In this document: positions 1-8,804 of the stretch, piece after piece | Numbering within the stretch: position 1 is the stretch's first letter | Layout: each line of letters opens with the position of its first letter | Assembly (NCBI GenBank): GCA_964409985.1 | Contig: CAYPEZ010000006.1 | Span: 1-32,175, forward strand | Direction: 5' to 3' | Length of the DNA stretch: 32,175 bases | Source: CAYPEZ01 sp964409985 | GTDB lineage: Bacteria > Patescibacteriota > Minisyncoccia > Phycocordibacterales > UBA6899 | Notes under the pieces: model-generated | What the model was told of the DNA's origin: nothing | The model's input: only the letters and a program-made list of their open reading frames with translations | The model's database searches: none | Position numbers and translations under genes: made by a program

Positions 1-2361
1 ACACAAGGGTCTCCACTGAAAACATTTGCGAAAGTCTTTTCCCTTATGAAGGCTGGCGACGAACTCATCCTCCTTGATGGAACATACACAGGAGCAACGA
101 ATGGGTACATGAATTTCGATATGGCGTCGTACGGTGGATGTACGCCAAATTGTGCCCAGATTCCTTCAGGAACAGCGTCTGCACAAACCTACGTGCACGC
201 ACTGAATCCTGGAAAAGTAACCGTGATGGGTCGACTTTGGATAGGGCGGTCGTTCCGCAAAGATAGCTATATCAAAATTCAAGGTATCACCTTTGAGGGT
301 GGTGGGTCGCTCTACAATACGAGTTACGTCACCATCAAAGATGTTGGTTTTCACGGAGGACTTGATGTTGGGACGAATGACGGCAATTGGGGCAATACCT
401 ACAATCTCTTCGAAGACGTCTGGGTCTGGGCCACCGGTGCGCGGGGGATCGTCTTTAACTATCGCGCGCACAACAACGTCTGGCGGCGCGTGATTGTCCG
501 CGGTGATGGATGTGGAACGTCAGGATGTGCGGGAAGCGGCAACCCCAACATTGGGATTACCGTGTATGATTCACACGACGTTTCGCTCCAGAACGTCATG
601 GTTGTGGATCGCGTCCTCTCCCCCACCGATAGTCCGTACAGCGACTTTGCTTCGGCGCAGCATACTGCAGACCCGCAATACTATTATGGACGCAATGAGT
701 GGCTTGGCATTCTTTCCGTGAATGCGCCAGATACGTCGCTCTATTTCGAACCTGACCTTGGGCAGACAGTCGATCCGACCGTTAAAATCGTCGACGGCAT
801 TTTCTATGGGAGTACCGATGTGGGAATCAATCTTGCCAGAGCAGGAACTAACAACCTCATTGATAAGGTGACGGTAAAAGTATTTGGGTCTTCAGGACAA
901 GGGATCCGAGTTGCGCCAGAAATGACCACCGGAATTCTCCGAAATGCCATTGTCTTGGGTTCTGGAGTGTGGGGGATTAACTCATCATACAAACCAGAAA
1001 ACGTGACGGTGTTTTTCACAGGGACGCCATACAACCAAACAACCTGCTCTGTGGGGTGTAGCACTGCGGATCCAAACATGCGGTATATCGTCCAATCTCC
1101 CGATGCTACGAAGGGAGCAAATATGCTCTATCGCTACGGGGCTGAAGGAACTCGCTATGGCGACGCGGGGTATAACACACTGACAAGCAACACCTTGTGG
1201 CCGTGGCCAAACGAAGATCGCATCAAGCAAGAAATGTGTGCAAACACCACACGAGGATTTTGTTCAACAGGAAGGCAGCTCAATGGGACGAGTCCGGTCA
1301 CACTCACGTCATATATATGGGAACTCCTCGGATATACGATGCCCACGAACCTCTATGCAGGAATTGTCCCTCCACCAGCACCAACTCCGTCACCAACCCC
1401 CACCCCAACACCGACACTGTTTACGTTCAATGTGACAAAAGTCGGGAGTGGAACAATTTCTTCTAGCAACAGCTCTATCGCCTGCGGAACAACTTGTACC
1501 ACAACAGGAGTCAGTGGCACTGTTGTGACGCTCTCTGCTACGCCAAATACAGGATATGTCTTCTCTGGGTGGAGTGGAGCATGCACTGGAACTGGATCAT
1601 GCACGGTCACTTTGAACGGAAACATGAGTGTTACGGGAACCTTTAGCACAGCTCCTGTCACACCCCCTCCTCCACCGGCCCCGACGCCCAATCCAACACC
1701 AACTCCGACACCTTCTCCAACTCCCACACCAGTACCACCACCCGCACCTGCATCAGGGGGTGGTGGAGGAGGGGGAGGAACAACTACAGTGAGCCCTCTT
1801 CTACTCTCAACCCTAGAACCCATTCTGCGTATCAATACGTTCACTAAAGTCACCGCATCTGGAGGAGTCCCCCCTTACACATGGAGTGCTCCTACCGGAG
1901 AGATCACACATGTTCCATCTGATTCTTACTCCATTCTATACAGAGCACCGGACACAGAAGGCAAAGCAGTGGTCACTGCCACGGATGCTGTTGGAACTCG
2001 TAAGATTCTCGTCCTCACTATCGTAAACAACAGCACTCCCCTTCCATCACCAGTTCCTCCTACAAACACCGCATCGTCATCAGCGACAACCACAGAAAAG
2101 CTTGTACTCACAAAAAGTCTCTGGAGAGGAATGATCCACCCTCAGGTGAAAATTCTTCAAAAGATTCTGTCCCAAAAGGGATATCCTGTTGCGCAGACAG
2201 GACCCGGATCAAAGGGGCAAGAAACAACCTATTTCGGACAAGCAACCGAGAGTGCGGTCAAACGCTTTCAGTGTGCAGCCATGCGCATCTGTAGTGGATC
2301 ACCAAGCACAACGGGATATGGATTTGTTGGATCTCGAACTCGAATAGAATTGAATAAATAA
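1..2361 (+). CDS. Exported beta-helix surface protein with C-terminal peptidoglycan-binding domain (5' partial)
   Basis: The frame is open from base 1, so the start codon and any signal peptide lie upstream. The visible part begins inside the typical opening of a right-handed parallel beta-helix (SPLKTF...MKAGDELILLDGTY). About 430 residues of short beta-helix turns follow, rich in Asn, Gly and Asp, as in pectate-lyase-like proteins. Next come a Pro-Thr linker, a module resembling a divergent InlB B-repeat (GYVFSGWSGACTGTGSCTV), a second Pro-Thr linker, a run of eight Gly, and an Ig-like strand-rich segment (GGVPPYTWSAPTG). The last 85 or so residues look like a PG_binding_1 domain (VKILQKILSQKGYPV ... 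ESAVKRFQC). Such C-terminal domains are common on Parcubacteria surface proteins and probably tether the protein to the wall. A substrate cannot be read from the sequence. The beta-helix call is firm; an enzymatic role is not. Confidence 0.8.
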   Translation, partial: TQGSPLKTFAKVFSLMKAGDELILLDGTYTGATNGYMNFDMASYGGCTPNCAQIPSGTASAQTYVHALNPGKVTVMGRLWIGRSFRKDSYIKIQGITFEGGGSLYNTSYVTIKDVGFHGGLDVGTNDGNWGNTYNLFEDVWVWATGARGIVFNYRAHNNVWRRVIVRGDGCGTSGCAGSGNPNIGITVYDSHDVSLQNVMVVDRVLSPTDSPYSDFASAQHTADPQYYYGRNEWLGILSVNAPDTSLYFEPDLGQTVDPTVKIVDGIFYGSTDVGINLARAGTNNLIDKVTVKVFGSSGQGIRVAPEMTTGILRNAIVLGSGVWGINSSYKPENVTVFFTGTPYNQTTCSVGCSTADPNMRYIVQSPDATKGANMLYRYGAEGTRYGDAGYNTLTSNTLWPWPNEDRIKQEMCANTTRGFCSTGRQLNGTSPVTLTSYIWELLGYTMPTNLYAGIVPPPAPTPSPTPTPTPTLFTFNVTKVGSGTISSSNSSIACGTTCTTTGVSGTVVTLSATPNTGYVFSGWSGACTGTGSCTVTLNGNMSVTGTFSTAPVTPPPPPAPTPNPTPTPTPSPTPTPVPPPAPASGGGGGGGGTTTVSPLLLSTLEPILRINTFTKVTASGGVPPYTWSAPTGEITHVPSDSYSILYRAPDTEGKAVVTATDAVGTRKILVLTIVNNSTPLPSPVPPTNTASSSATTTEKLVLTKSLWRGMIHPQVKILQKILSQKGYPVAQTGPGSKGQETTYFGQATESAVKRFQCAAMRICSGSPSTTGYGFVGSRTRIELNK

Positions 2362-2365
2362 TCAT

Positions 2366-2398
2366 AAAATACCCCCGATCACTCGGGGGTATTTTATT
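2366..2398. terminator. Bidirectional rho-independent terminator
   Basis: A 13-bp perfect stem (AAAATACCCCCGA / TCGGGGGTATTTT) closes on a 4-nt loop. A and T runs on the two flanks let it work both ways. It lies between the convergent surface-protein gene and the small membrane-protein gene. Confidence 0.9.
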
Positions 2399-2806
2399 TC
2401 ATTTCACTGTCGTCGTGCCCATCATGGGAGTGCCTGTGCCCATCATCGGCATCATGCGCCCCCCTCCCGGAAATTGCCCGTATATGCCCCCGGGGCTCCG
2501 ATCATCCCAGCGCTCACCGCGAATCTTGTGATCGAAGTCACCCCGATAGCCACGATGACCACCGACCTGTGTCCCAAGACAAAATGCCCCAAGAAGAAGG
2601 AGTAGTGCCACTGCGATTCGGAGCCAAGAGGCTCTTCCGTGCCAGCAGTGACCATGGCACCCTCCCCCGCACCCACCGCCCCCGTGCCCGCACGCACAAG
2701 TGTGTGACGGCTGTCCTGTGCTCGCACTCCCCACTGTCTTTGAGTCCTTTGTGTCGCCCTGTTCCATATAGCTCTGTGATTGAGATTGTAATGGGCCCCC
2801 TCGCAT
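2399..2806 (-). CDS. Small single-pass membrane protein, Cys/His-rich before and Met-rich after the membrane segment
   Basis: About 135 residues from the ATG at 2806. A GTG at 2821 and an ATG at 2767 are alternatives, and none has a clear Shine-Dalgarno. The N-terminal part has a dense Cys/His/Gly cluster at residues 35-57 (five Cys, five His, CGHGGGGCGGGCHGHCWHG). A single hydrophobic segment follows at about 61-79. The tail is Gly/Arg-rich and ends with paired methionines (RMMPMMGTGTPMM). This layout would suit a metal-binding membrane protein: Cys/His ligands on one face and Met ligands, favoured by Cu(I), on the other. That is inference, and no family was recognised. A TACTAT-like -10 lies at 2826-2831. 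The gene converges on the surface-protein gene and shares its terminator. Confidence 0.55.
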   Translation of the reverse strand: MRGGPLQSQSQSYMEQGDTKDSKTVGSASTGQPSHTCACGHGGGGCGGGCHGHCWHGRASWLRIAVALLLLLGAFCLGTQVGGHRGYRGDFDHKIRGERWDDRSPGGIYGQFPGGGRMMPMMGTGTPMMGTTTVK

Positions 2807-2886
2807 GGCGAGTACTGCCACTTATATAGTACACCCCTCCCTCACTTTTCTTTCAACATCTTTATTGCGCTACACATACACAATAC

Positions 2887-2915
2887 TTGACACAAGTGTA
2901 ATTAATTATTATTGT
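2887..2915 (+). promoter_or_regulatory. Promoter of the ClpP-like gene
   Basis: TTGACA (2887-2892), a 17-nt spacer, then TATTGT (2910-2915). The predicted start of transcription is about 45 nt before the GTG start codon. This is the best -35/-10 pair in the window. Confidence 0.8.
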
Positions 2916-2965
2916 ACGAAAAGACCTGTACTCACCTCTTCAGTCATCCATAAAGGAGTCAGCCA

Positions 2966-3607
2966 GTGAAAGATGAAAAATCGAATGCTCCGATAGATCC
3001 AATCGTCGAAGGACTCATTGATCGTCGGACTGTCGTTATGAGTGGAGAAATGACAGACGAAAGCACCAGTCGCCTGGGGCAACGTCTTCTCTCTCTGCAA
3101 ATGAAGTCATCCGATCCCATCAACCTCATCATCGACAGTGGAGGTGGGTCAACGTTTGCGGCATTGCAACTGTGTGACCTTATCACCACCATGATGACCG
3201 CTCCAGTGCGAGGAATTGCTCTCGGTTCCTGCGGTTCCGCTGCGACGTTCATCATGCTCCATTGCCATGAGCGCATCAGTACACCGTATTCTCGGTTCTT
3301 GGTTCATTCAGGAACAAAGAGTAGGATTTCTATTCCGGTTAATCAAACTAGTTCCGAGCATCTCGAGCAGCTGCTCAAGGATGTACGAACGACGGAGGAG
3401 ACTGTCCTTCAGCTGTATGTCAAACGGCTGACTCCTCGGGAGTGGAAAGAAAAAAATCATAGCAACGAGGAACGGCGTGCATACGTTCGTAAACTCATTG
3501 CCAGAGGTGACCAGAACTTCAATGCCTGGATCACAGCCGAAGAAGCAGTGGAAGTTGGACTCATCCAATCCATTGTGACGGAAAAGCTGGATATCTTTTC
3601 CAAGTAA
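2966..3607 (+). CDS. clpP: ClpP-family serine peptidase-like protein
   Basis: 213 residues, close to the normal ClpP length. The start is GTG, set by a strong AAAGGAG at 2952-2958 with a 7-nt gap. ClpP/crotonase-fold landmarks are the Gly-rich loop INLIIDSGGGS (about 53-62), the nucleophile region ALGSCGSAATF with Ser91 at the catalytic position, and RFLVHSG with His114. In an ungapped alignment of AWITAEEAVEVGLI with the ClpP motif (RDNFMSAEEAVEYGLVD), the catalytic Asp corresponds to Asn186, so the triad looks altered. Asp182 is four residues away and could compensate only with a gap. ClpP normally forms tetradecamers fed by a Clp/Hsp100 ATPase; none is encoded nearby. It has its own promoter and terminator, so it is monocistronic. 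Family assignment is secure; proteolytic activity is open. Confidence 0.85.
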   Translation: MKDEKSNAPIDPIVEGLIDRRTVVMSGEMTDESTSRLGQRLLSLQMKSSDPINLIIDSGGGSTFAALQLCDLITTMMTAPVRGIALGSCGSAATFIMLHCHERISTPYSRFLVHSGTKSRISIPVNQTSSEHLEQLLKDVRTTEETVLQLYVKRLTPREWKEKNHSNEERRAYVRKLIARGDQNFNAWITAEEAVEVGLIQSIVTEKLDIFSK

Positions 3608-3618
3608 AGAAGCACCTC

Positions 3619-3652
3619 AAGCCCCGCATCTCATGCGGGGCTTTTCTTTTTT
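3619..3652 (+). terminator. Rho-independent terminator after the ClpP-like gene
   Basis: An 11-bp stem (AAGCCCCGCAT / ATGCGGGGCTT) with a 3-nt loop is followed by TTCTTTTTT. It lies directly after the stop codon. Confidence 0.9.
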
Positions 3653-3667
3653 ATATGCACATGACTC

Positions 3668-4801
3668 TTACGTATCTTTCAAATACTCCTTCCCTTTGAG
3701 TTTCTCCGGCAAATAGCTCTCAGCGTCATATTTCTCATACCCCTTCCCGTAGCTAAGCTCTTTCATGAGTGTTGTCGGAGCGTTCCGTATATGAAGCGGG
3801 ATCGGAAGATTCCCATGTTGCTTCACATCCAAGAGCGCTGCCCCTATCGCATCATATGCACGGCGATCCTTCTTGCACTCTGAGAGATACGCCACGCCAT
3901 GCGCAAGATTGATGTGGCATTCTGGGTATCCGATATTTCTACATGCTTCAAAGACGGCATTCGCAACAACGAGTGCGGTGGGCTGTGCGAGGCCGATATC
4001 TTCACTTGCGAAGATCACCATCCGGCGGGCAATGAAGAGTGGGTCCTCCCCTGCATCAATCATGCGTGCAAGGTAATACAGTGCCGCATCAGATTGCCCC
4101 GCACGCATCGACTTAATGAATGCGCTAATGGTGTTGTAGTGTTCCTCGCCTTTTTTGTCATAGCGAAGATGTTTTGACTGCACGGCATCCTTGAGATGCT
4201 CAAGAGTAATATCTCCATAGAGTTTATGGGCAGCATCAAGCACCGTCAGCGCTTGGCGGGCATCTCCATCAGCGATGGCGATGAGCCACTCACGAGCATC
4301 CTCGGGAATATCTATCCCCGCGCGAGAGAGAATCTCCCCCATATCACGCTCTGATAAACTCTCAAGGACAAATACTCTCGCACGAGAGAGGAGTGCCGGA
4401 ATCACCTCAAAACTCGGATTCTCCGTCGTCGCACCAATGAGCGTGAGTTTCCCAGACTCGACAAACGGGAGGAGAAAATCTTGCTGGGCTTTGTTGAAGC
4501 GGTGAATTTCGTCGAGAAATAATATCGTCGGACGTACTTGTGTCACTTGATTTACCACTTCACGGATATCATCTTTCCCAGCAGAGACCGCAGAGAGCTC
4601 GTGGAAGTCTGCATCCAGTGCGGAAGCATAGATACGTGCGAGCGTTGTCTTCCCCACTCCGGGCGGACCCCAGAGAATAAAGGAGAAGAGATGTTTCCCT
4701 TCTATCGCCATTCGAAGCGGCTTACCAGGACCCACAAGATGGTGCTGGCCAATAAAATCATTTAATGTTCTTGGTCGTAGTTTTGCAGGAAGAGGCTCCA
4801 T
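3668..4801 (-). CDS. rarA: Replication-associated recombination protein A (AAA+ ATPase)
   Basis: 377 residues; RarA/MgsA/WRNIP1 proteins are usually 400-450, so this is compact. Seen in order: N-terminal PLPAKLRPRTLNDFIGQHHL, Walker A WGPPGVGKTT (45-53), Walker B ILFLDEIHRF (93-102), sensor-1 IGATTENPSF, and sensor-2 GDARQAL. The C-terminal helical and tetramerisation region has the family-typical ARRMVIFASEDIGLAQP and HGVAYLS motifs. Members act at stalled or gapped replication forks together with SSB and RecA. The start at 4801 is the only Met before the conserved N terminus. A weak TACCAT hexamer ends 6 nt before it. The esterase gene lies 49 bp upstream on the same strand, so readthrough is possible. 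Confidence 0.95.
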   Translation of the reverse strand: MEPLPAKLRPRTLNDFIGQHHLVGPGKPLRMAIEGKHLFSFILWGPPGVGKTTLARIYASALDADFHELSAVSAGKDDIREVVNQVTQVRPTILFLDEIHRFNKAQQDFLLPFVESGKLTLIGATTENPSFEVIPALLSRARVFVLESLSERDMGEILSRAGIDIPEDAREWLIAIADGDARQALTVLDAAHKLYGDITLEHLKDAVQSKHLRYDKKGEEHYNTISAFIKSMRAGQSDAALYYLARMIDAGEDPLFIARRMVIFASEDIGLAQPTALVVANAVFEACRNIGYPECHINLAHGVAYLSECKKDRRAYDAIGAALLDVKQHGNLPIPLHIRNAPTTLMKELSYGKGYEKYDAESYLPEKLKGKEYLKDT

Positions 4802-4850
4802 AGACTAATGGTACTCCGAACAAGCCATATCGTCACAGTCGATAGAGGGA

Positions 4851-5567
4851 TCAAGATTTCGCCTGCTTAAGAAGAGGAAGGAGCACGGGGAGAATATTCT
4901 TCTCAGCAACAATGCGTGCACCAGCGGCATTTGGATGAATGCCGTCTGACTGATTGAGGGTTGGATCTAGAGCAACTCCATCAAGAAGGAACGGAACAAG
5001 AGGGACGTCGAATGTTTTTGCAAGATTGGGGTAGATTGCATTAAAGGTGTTCACATACTTAAATCCCAAGTTGAGTGGAGCTTTCATCCCCACGAGGACA
5101 ACACTGATCCCTGCGTTTTGAAAGGCTTTCAGCATCCCCTCAAGGCTCGATTGAGACGTCTCAGGATCAATTCCCCGAAGCACATCATTTCCCCCAAGGG
5201 CAAGGATAATGATGTCTGGCTTCTGCGAAATGGCAAAATCAACTCGCCGAAGACCACCTGAAGTTGTCTCTCCAGAGACCCCTGCATTAATGACACGAAC
5301 GGCATACCCCTTGTCTTTGAGTATCTGCTCAAGTTGCGCTGGATACGACTCAGAAAGCGCTAACCCATAGCCAGCCGTCACACTGTCACCAAAGGCCATC
5401 ACCGTGAGTTTCGGTGAATCCGGCTCTAGTGTCACAGGAGATTCGGATTGTGCTTGGAGCTCAGCACTCTCACGTGGAATGAGTACGTATACCCCCACAC
5501 ACACAAGAACAATAGTGAGGCCTCCAATGATGAGCCATGTAGAGATGCGAGATGTTGGTCCATTCAT
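4851..5567 (-). CDS. tesA: SGNH/GDSL-family esterase (TesA-like), membrane-anchored
   Basis: 238 residues. An uncleaved-looking N-terminal hydrophobic segment (about 11-30) suggests anchoring on the outer face of the membrane. The four SGNH blocks are present: MAFGDSVTAGYGL (nucleophile Ser), GVSGETT, LALGGND, and SDGIHPNAAG with the catalytic Asp and His. Relatives hydrolyse acyl esters or thioesters (lysophospholipase L1/arylesterase). The gene is divergent from a YbbA/YbbP-like ABC pair, the same neighbourhood as E. coli tesA-ybbA-ybbP, which supports the subfamily. The start codons of the two divergent genes are only about 23 bp apart, so their promoters must overlap. TATCAT ends 6 nt before this ATG. 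Confidence 0.88.
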   Translation of the reverse strand: MNGPTSRISTWLIIGGLTIVLVCVGVYVLIPRESAELQAQSESPVTLEPDSPKLTVMAFGDSVTAGYGLALSESYPAQLEQILKDKGYAVRVINAGVSGETTSGGLRRVDFAISQKPDIIILALGGNDVLRGIDPETSQSSLEGMLKAFQNAGISVVLVGMKAPLNLGFKYVNTFNAIYPNLAKTFDVPLVPFLLDGVALDPTLNQSDGIHPNAAGARIVAEKNILPVLLPLLKQAKS

Positions 5568-5590
5568 GGTGGGATGATACCATGGGGGCC

Positions 5591-6256
5591 ATGATTGAAC
5601 TCACACATGTATCAAAAACATACCACCAAGGAGATTCTGTTATCTCTGTCCTCAAAGACGTGACGCTTTCCATTAAAGAAGGTGAACGTGTTGCGATTGT
5701 CGGTGCATCCGGATCTGGAAAATCAACACTGTTATCACTCATGAGTGGGATGGATACTCCTGACAGCGGATCAATAAAAATTGACGGGCAAGAGCTGGGA
5801 TCGCTTTCGGAGGCAGACCTCTCACATCTTCGAAACAAGACCATCGCCATTATCTTTCAATCATTCGAGCTTGTTCCATCTTTTTCTGCGCTTGAGAATG
5901 TCATGCTCCCTATCGATATTCGTCGTGAGAATGGGAGAACAAAGGCAGAACAAGCGCTCGCCGATGTGGGCCTAGAACACAGAATGGAACATCTTCCCTC
6001 AATGCTATCCGGAGGCGAAGAACAACGTGTTGCCATCGCACGCGCTCTCGTTGGTGATCCAAAAATCATCTTCGCAGATGAGCCTACGGGCAACCTCGAC
6101 CGCACGACAGGAGAACAGGTGCTGTCCCTCATCACTCGTGCGGCCAACAACAGCACTAAAACCCTCGTGATGATCACGCACGATCGAGAAATCGCAAAAC
6201 GTATGGATCGTGTATTGGAGATCCGTGACGGACAAGTCCATAGCCTGTCTCTATGA
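5591..6256 (+). CDS. ybbA: ABC transporter ATP-binding protein, YbbA/LolD type
   Basis: About 221 residues. The start at 5591 (MIELTHVSKTY) is preferred because it matches where this family begins; ATGs at 5582 and 5552 are in frame. Seen: Walker A GASGSGKST, Q-loop IIFQSFELVPSFSALENV, signature LSGGEEQRVAIARAL (the usual SGGQ is changed to SGGEEQ), Walker B IIFADEPTGNLD, and H-loop ITHD. The MacB/LolD/YbbA class powers FtsX-like permeases that act mechanically on envelope substrates rather than classic importers. It overlaps the permease gene by ATGA (6253-6256), so the two are translationally coupled. The adjacent divergent esterase mirrors the E. coli tesA-ybbAP locus. Confidence 0.93.
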   Translation: MIELTHVSKTYHQGDSVISVLKDVTLSIKEGERVAIVGASGSGKSTLLSLMSGMDTPDSGSIKIDGQELGSLSEADLSHLRNKTIAIIFQSFELVPSFSALENVMLPIDIRRENGRTKAEQALADVGLEHRMEHLPSMLSGGEEQRVAIARALVGDPKIIFADEPTGNLDRTTGEQVLSLITRAANNSTKTLVMITHDREIAKRMDRVLEIRDGQVHSLSL

Positions 6257-8751
6257 GCACATTCACTCTCCTTCTGCGTCTCCTCCGTCGGAACCCCGGG
6301 CGATTCTTGCTCACATTTGGCAGTCTCGTTGTGGGAGCGATGACTCTGGCAACGGTGCTTGCGCTCATCGGAAGCGTGCAGCGTTTCTTCGACCAAGAAT
6401 CACGCTCGCTTCTTGGAGGAGATATCACTATCGAACATGATGGACCTATCGACCGCACGGCACCTCTTTTTCAAGACCTCGAGAAGATAGGAGTGGGTCT
6501 TTCCACTCGAATCGACACACTGATTGTTGTTCAAAACGATGCGCCCTCAGACAAGAGTGCGCTTGAAAGTCTGTTGGTCTCACTCAAAGTTGTCGACCAC
6601 ATGTACCCGCTCTACGGAACACTCGAGAGCAGCGTCGGGACACGCACACCGACTGCCGAAGAAGTTTTTGTCGCTCCCGATGTCTTATCGCGCATGGGAG
6701 TTTCCGTTGGCGACTCGCTCACAATCGGAAACACGCGCCTACGCATTGCAGCGACCATCGCGCGTGAGCCAGACAATATTGGGGGAGGATTCCGTCTTGG
6801 ACCACTTGTCGTGATCTCGTCTGACGCATGGAAAAAGATTGGGATCGATGGAAAGCAAAGTCGCATGGACTACACCGTCTCGGTGAGGTATCCAGAGACA
6901 ATGAACGCAGAGCGTAGAGGCACATACACAGCGATGATGAGAGATGCGTATCCGCGACCTGCATACCGAGTCTCTGTAGCAGAAGATGGCCCTGGGTCAC
7001 TCGTGCGCATCCTCGATGCAGCAGAACGGTTCTTCTTTACAACGATTGTCCTTGCTTTGTTCCTGGTCATCGTGAACATTAGACTCAACCTTGTCTATGT
7101 TCTGACATCTTTCCAAACAACTATCGCAATCATGCGGTCGCTTGGTATGCGACGTTCCCAGTTGTTTGTCCTCTTCCTTTCTCTTCTTCTCGCAATCGCC
7201 ACAGTCGCTGGTGCTATCGGAGGAATATTGGGAAATATTCTTGCAGAGCTCGGTCGTCCACTCATTGAAGGATACGTGAATGCGTCACTTCCAGCCGTTC
7301 CTCTCTTTGGAGGACTGTGGGTGGTCACACTTTTTACAGGCATGTTGTGTATTTTTGCCGCAACAGGATTTATTGCACGCGTGCTCTCGATCGAGCCAAA
7401 GATGCTTCTCCTTGGATATGGGACAGAACATGGTCGGCTCACGCAAGTCCTCAAAGAATTGCCAACGCTTGTGCTGACTCTTCTTGGACTTTATGGTGGC
7501 GTGTACTATTTGACCGAGAGAGCACTCGTAGCACTTTATGCAGTAGCAAGTATCGCAGGCATTTTTACTCTCCTGTTTTTCTTTGCACGTACCGGGATTG
7601 CGCTCGGGTATCGATCCCGTTTTTCTCTCCCATTTGCCCTCCGCAGTATTATGAACTTTCTCAAGCATCAAGGTCTCGTAGGGACTACCGCAATCGCCTC
7701 CCTCACTATTGCCCTTGCAAGCATCTTCTCCATCGCCCTCATTGAGCGCAATGTTCTCGGTAACTTGAGCGCAGAATTCAAGGCTGATGCTCCAAATCTC
7801 TATCTCATCGACATCCAAGAAGACCAACTCGAAGGCGTACGATCGATCATGGGGCCCACATGGAAGGAATTCTCAGTCATACGTGCTCGCTTCATCGAGC
7901 GTGACGGGTATGACATACAAGGGAATCTTGCTACAGAAGATCCAGAACTTCGTCGTGAGTTCAACATCACTTCTGGAACAGAGCTCATCGAAGGAGAGCG
8001 TGTGATCGACGGAACATGGCATGGGACAGACGGGACACAGGAGGTCTCTGTAGAGAAGGATTTCGCAGAACGAGCAAAGCTCCGGCTCGGTTCTTCTGTG
8101 CGATTCTTTGCCCAAGGAACCACCCTCGAAGCACGTGTGACATCCATTCGTGAGGTCACAACAACAAACGGTCTTCCTTTTTTCTTTCTCGTTTTTAGTC
8201 CTGATGTTCTTGAAGGGCTCCCCCGCTCAAGCTTTGGATACGCATATATTGAAGACGAGAGAATCCCTGCACTTCAGAATGAGCTTGCTCGGACGTATCC
8301 AAACATCTCTTCGGTTCCTACAACACAAATTATCGAGACGATCGGGCGCGCAGTTGGAGCTCTCTCCGGTGCTGTTGTTGCAACAACCATTCCTGCACTG
8401 ATGCTTGGATTCTTGCTCATTATTGCCATGCTTGCCATCTCTGTGCGAGAACGAGGAAATGACATGCGTGTATTCACTGCGTTTGGAGCACAAACTCCTC
8501 TTCTCTTCTCGATGTTTGTTCTCGAGTCTGTCATGGTTGTAGTGCTTTCGGGCATCTTCGCCGGGATCATCGCACACACGAGCGCATATCTCCTTGGGCT
8601 TTATCTCTTTGACTTTACGAGATTCTACTTCTCTCTGACGACCCTAGTGATCTTCGTGACGATCCTTACAATCACCATCGTGTTCGCATATCTCTTTGCG
8701 CGAAGATTTGTCAGACTCTCACCAATGGATCTTCTAAGAGAAAGACGCTAG
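6253..8751 (+). CDS. ybbP: FtsX-like ABC permease, YbbP type
   Basis: 832 residues, close to the roughly 800 of E. coli YbbP. An N-terminal membrane helix (about 18-40) is followed by a large extracytoplasmic MacB-PCD-like domain. A first cluster of helices runs from about 265 to 375 (FFFTTIVLALFLVIVNI onward), and further helices lie around 405-500. A second soluble domain follows, then a C-terminal FtsX core of several helices (about 690-825) ending LSPMDLLRERR. The two-halved topology with about ten helices is typical of YbbP. With YbbA it would form a complex handling an envelope lipid or lipoprotein-like substrate; the substrate is unknown. Its start codon overlaps the ybbA stop. No separate terminator was seen after it. 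Confidence 0.9.
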   Translation: MSTFTLLLRLLRRNPGRFLLTFGSLVVGAMTLATVLALIGSVQRFFDQESRSLLGGDITIEHDGPIDRTAPLFQDLEKIGVGLSTRIDTLIVVQNDAPSDKSALESLLVSLKVVDHMYPLYGTLESSVGTRTPTAEEVFVAPDVLSRMGVSVGDSLTIGNTRLRIAATIAREPDNIGGGFRLGPLVVISSDAWKKIGIDGKQSRMDYTVSVRYPETMNAERRGTYTAMMRDAYPRPAYRVSVAEDGPGSLVRILDAAERFFFTTIVLALFLVIVNIRLNLVYVLTSFQTTIAIMRSLGMRRSQLFVLFLSLLLAIATVAGAIGGILGNILAELGRPLIEGYVNASLPAVPLFGGLWVVTLFTGMLCIFAATGFIARVLSIEPKMLLLGYGTEHGRLTQVLKELPTLVLTLLGLYGGVYYLTERALVALYAVASIAGIFTLLFFFARTGIALGYRSRFSLPFALRSIMNFLKHQGLVGTTAIASLTIALASIFSIALIERNVLGNLSAEFKADAPNLYLIDIQEDQLEGVRSIMGPTWKEFSVIRARFIERDGYDIQGNLATEDPELRREFNITSGTELIEGERVIDGTWHGTDGTQEVSVEKDFAERAKLRLGSSVRFFAQGTTLEARVTSIREVTTTNGLPFFFLVFSPDVLEGLPRSSFGYAYIEDERIPALQNELARTYPNISSVPTTQIIETIGRAVGALSGAVVATTIPALMLGFLLIIAMLAISVRERGNDMRVFTAFGAQTPLLFSMFVLESVMVVVLSGIFAGIIAHTSAYLLGLYLFDFTRFYFSLTTLVIFVTILTITIVFAYLFARRFVRLSPMDLLRERR

Positions 8752-8763
8752 GGCAAAAAGAGG

Positions 8764-8769
8764 TATACT
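8764..8769 (+). promoter_or_regulatory. -10 element before the DUF2892-like gene
   Basis: TATACT lies 35 nt before the ATG at 8805. No good -35 is visible. It probably gives the small gene its own transcript. Confidence 0.45.
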
Positions 8770-8804
8770 TATCGCATTAACCAGGCAATCAACATCCAAA
8801 CGTT

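Noticed and set aside
1353..1853. Minus-strand open frame of 166 codons rich in Gly and Val
   Set aside because: It is the antisense of the Pro-Thr linkers of the surface protein; repeats of CCN/ACN leave all frames open. The same applies to the minus-strand frames at 12981-13478 and 14604-14801.
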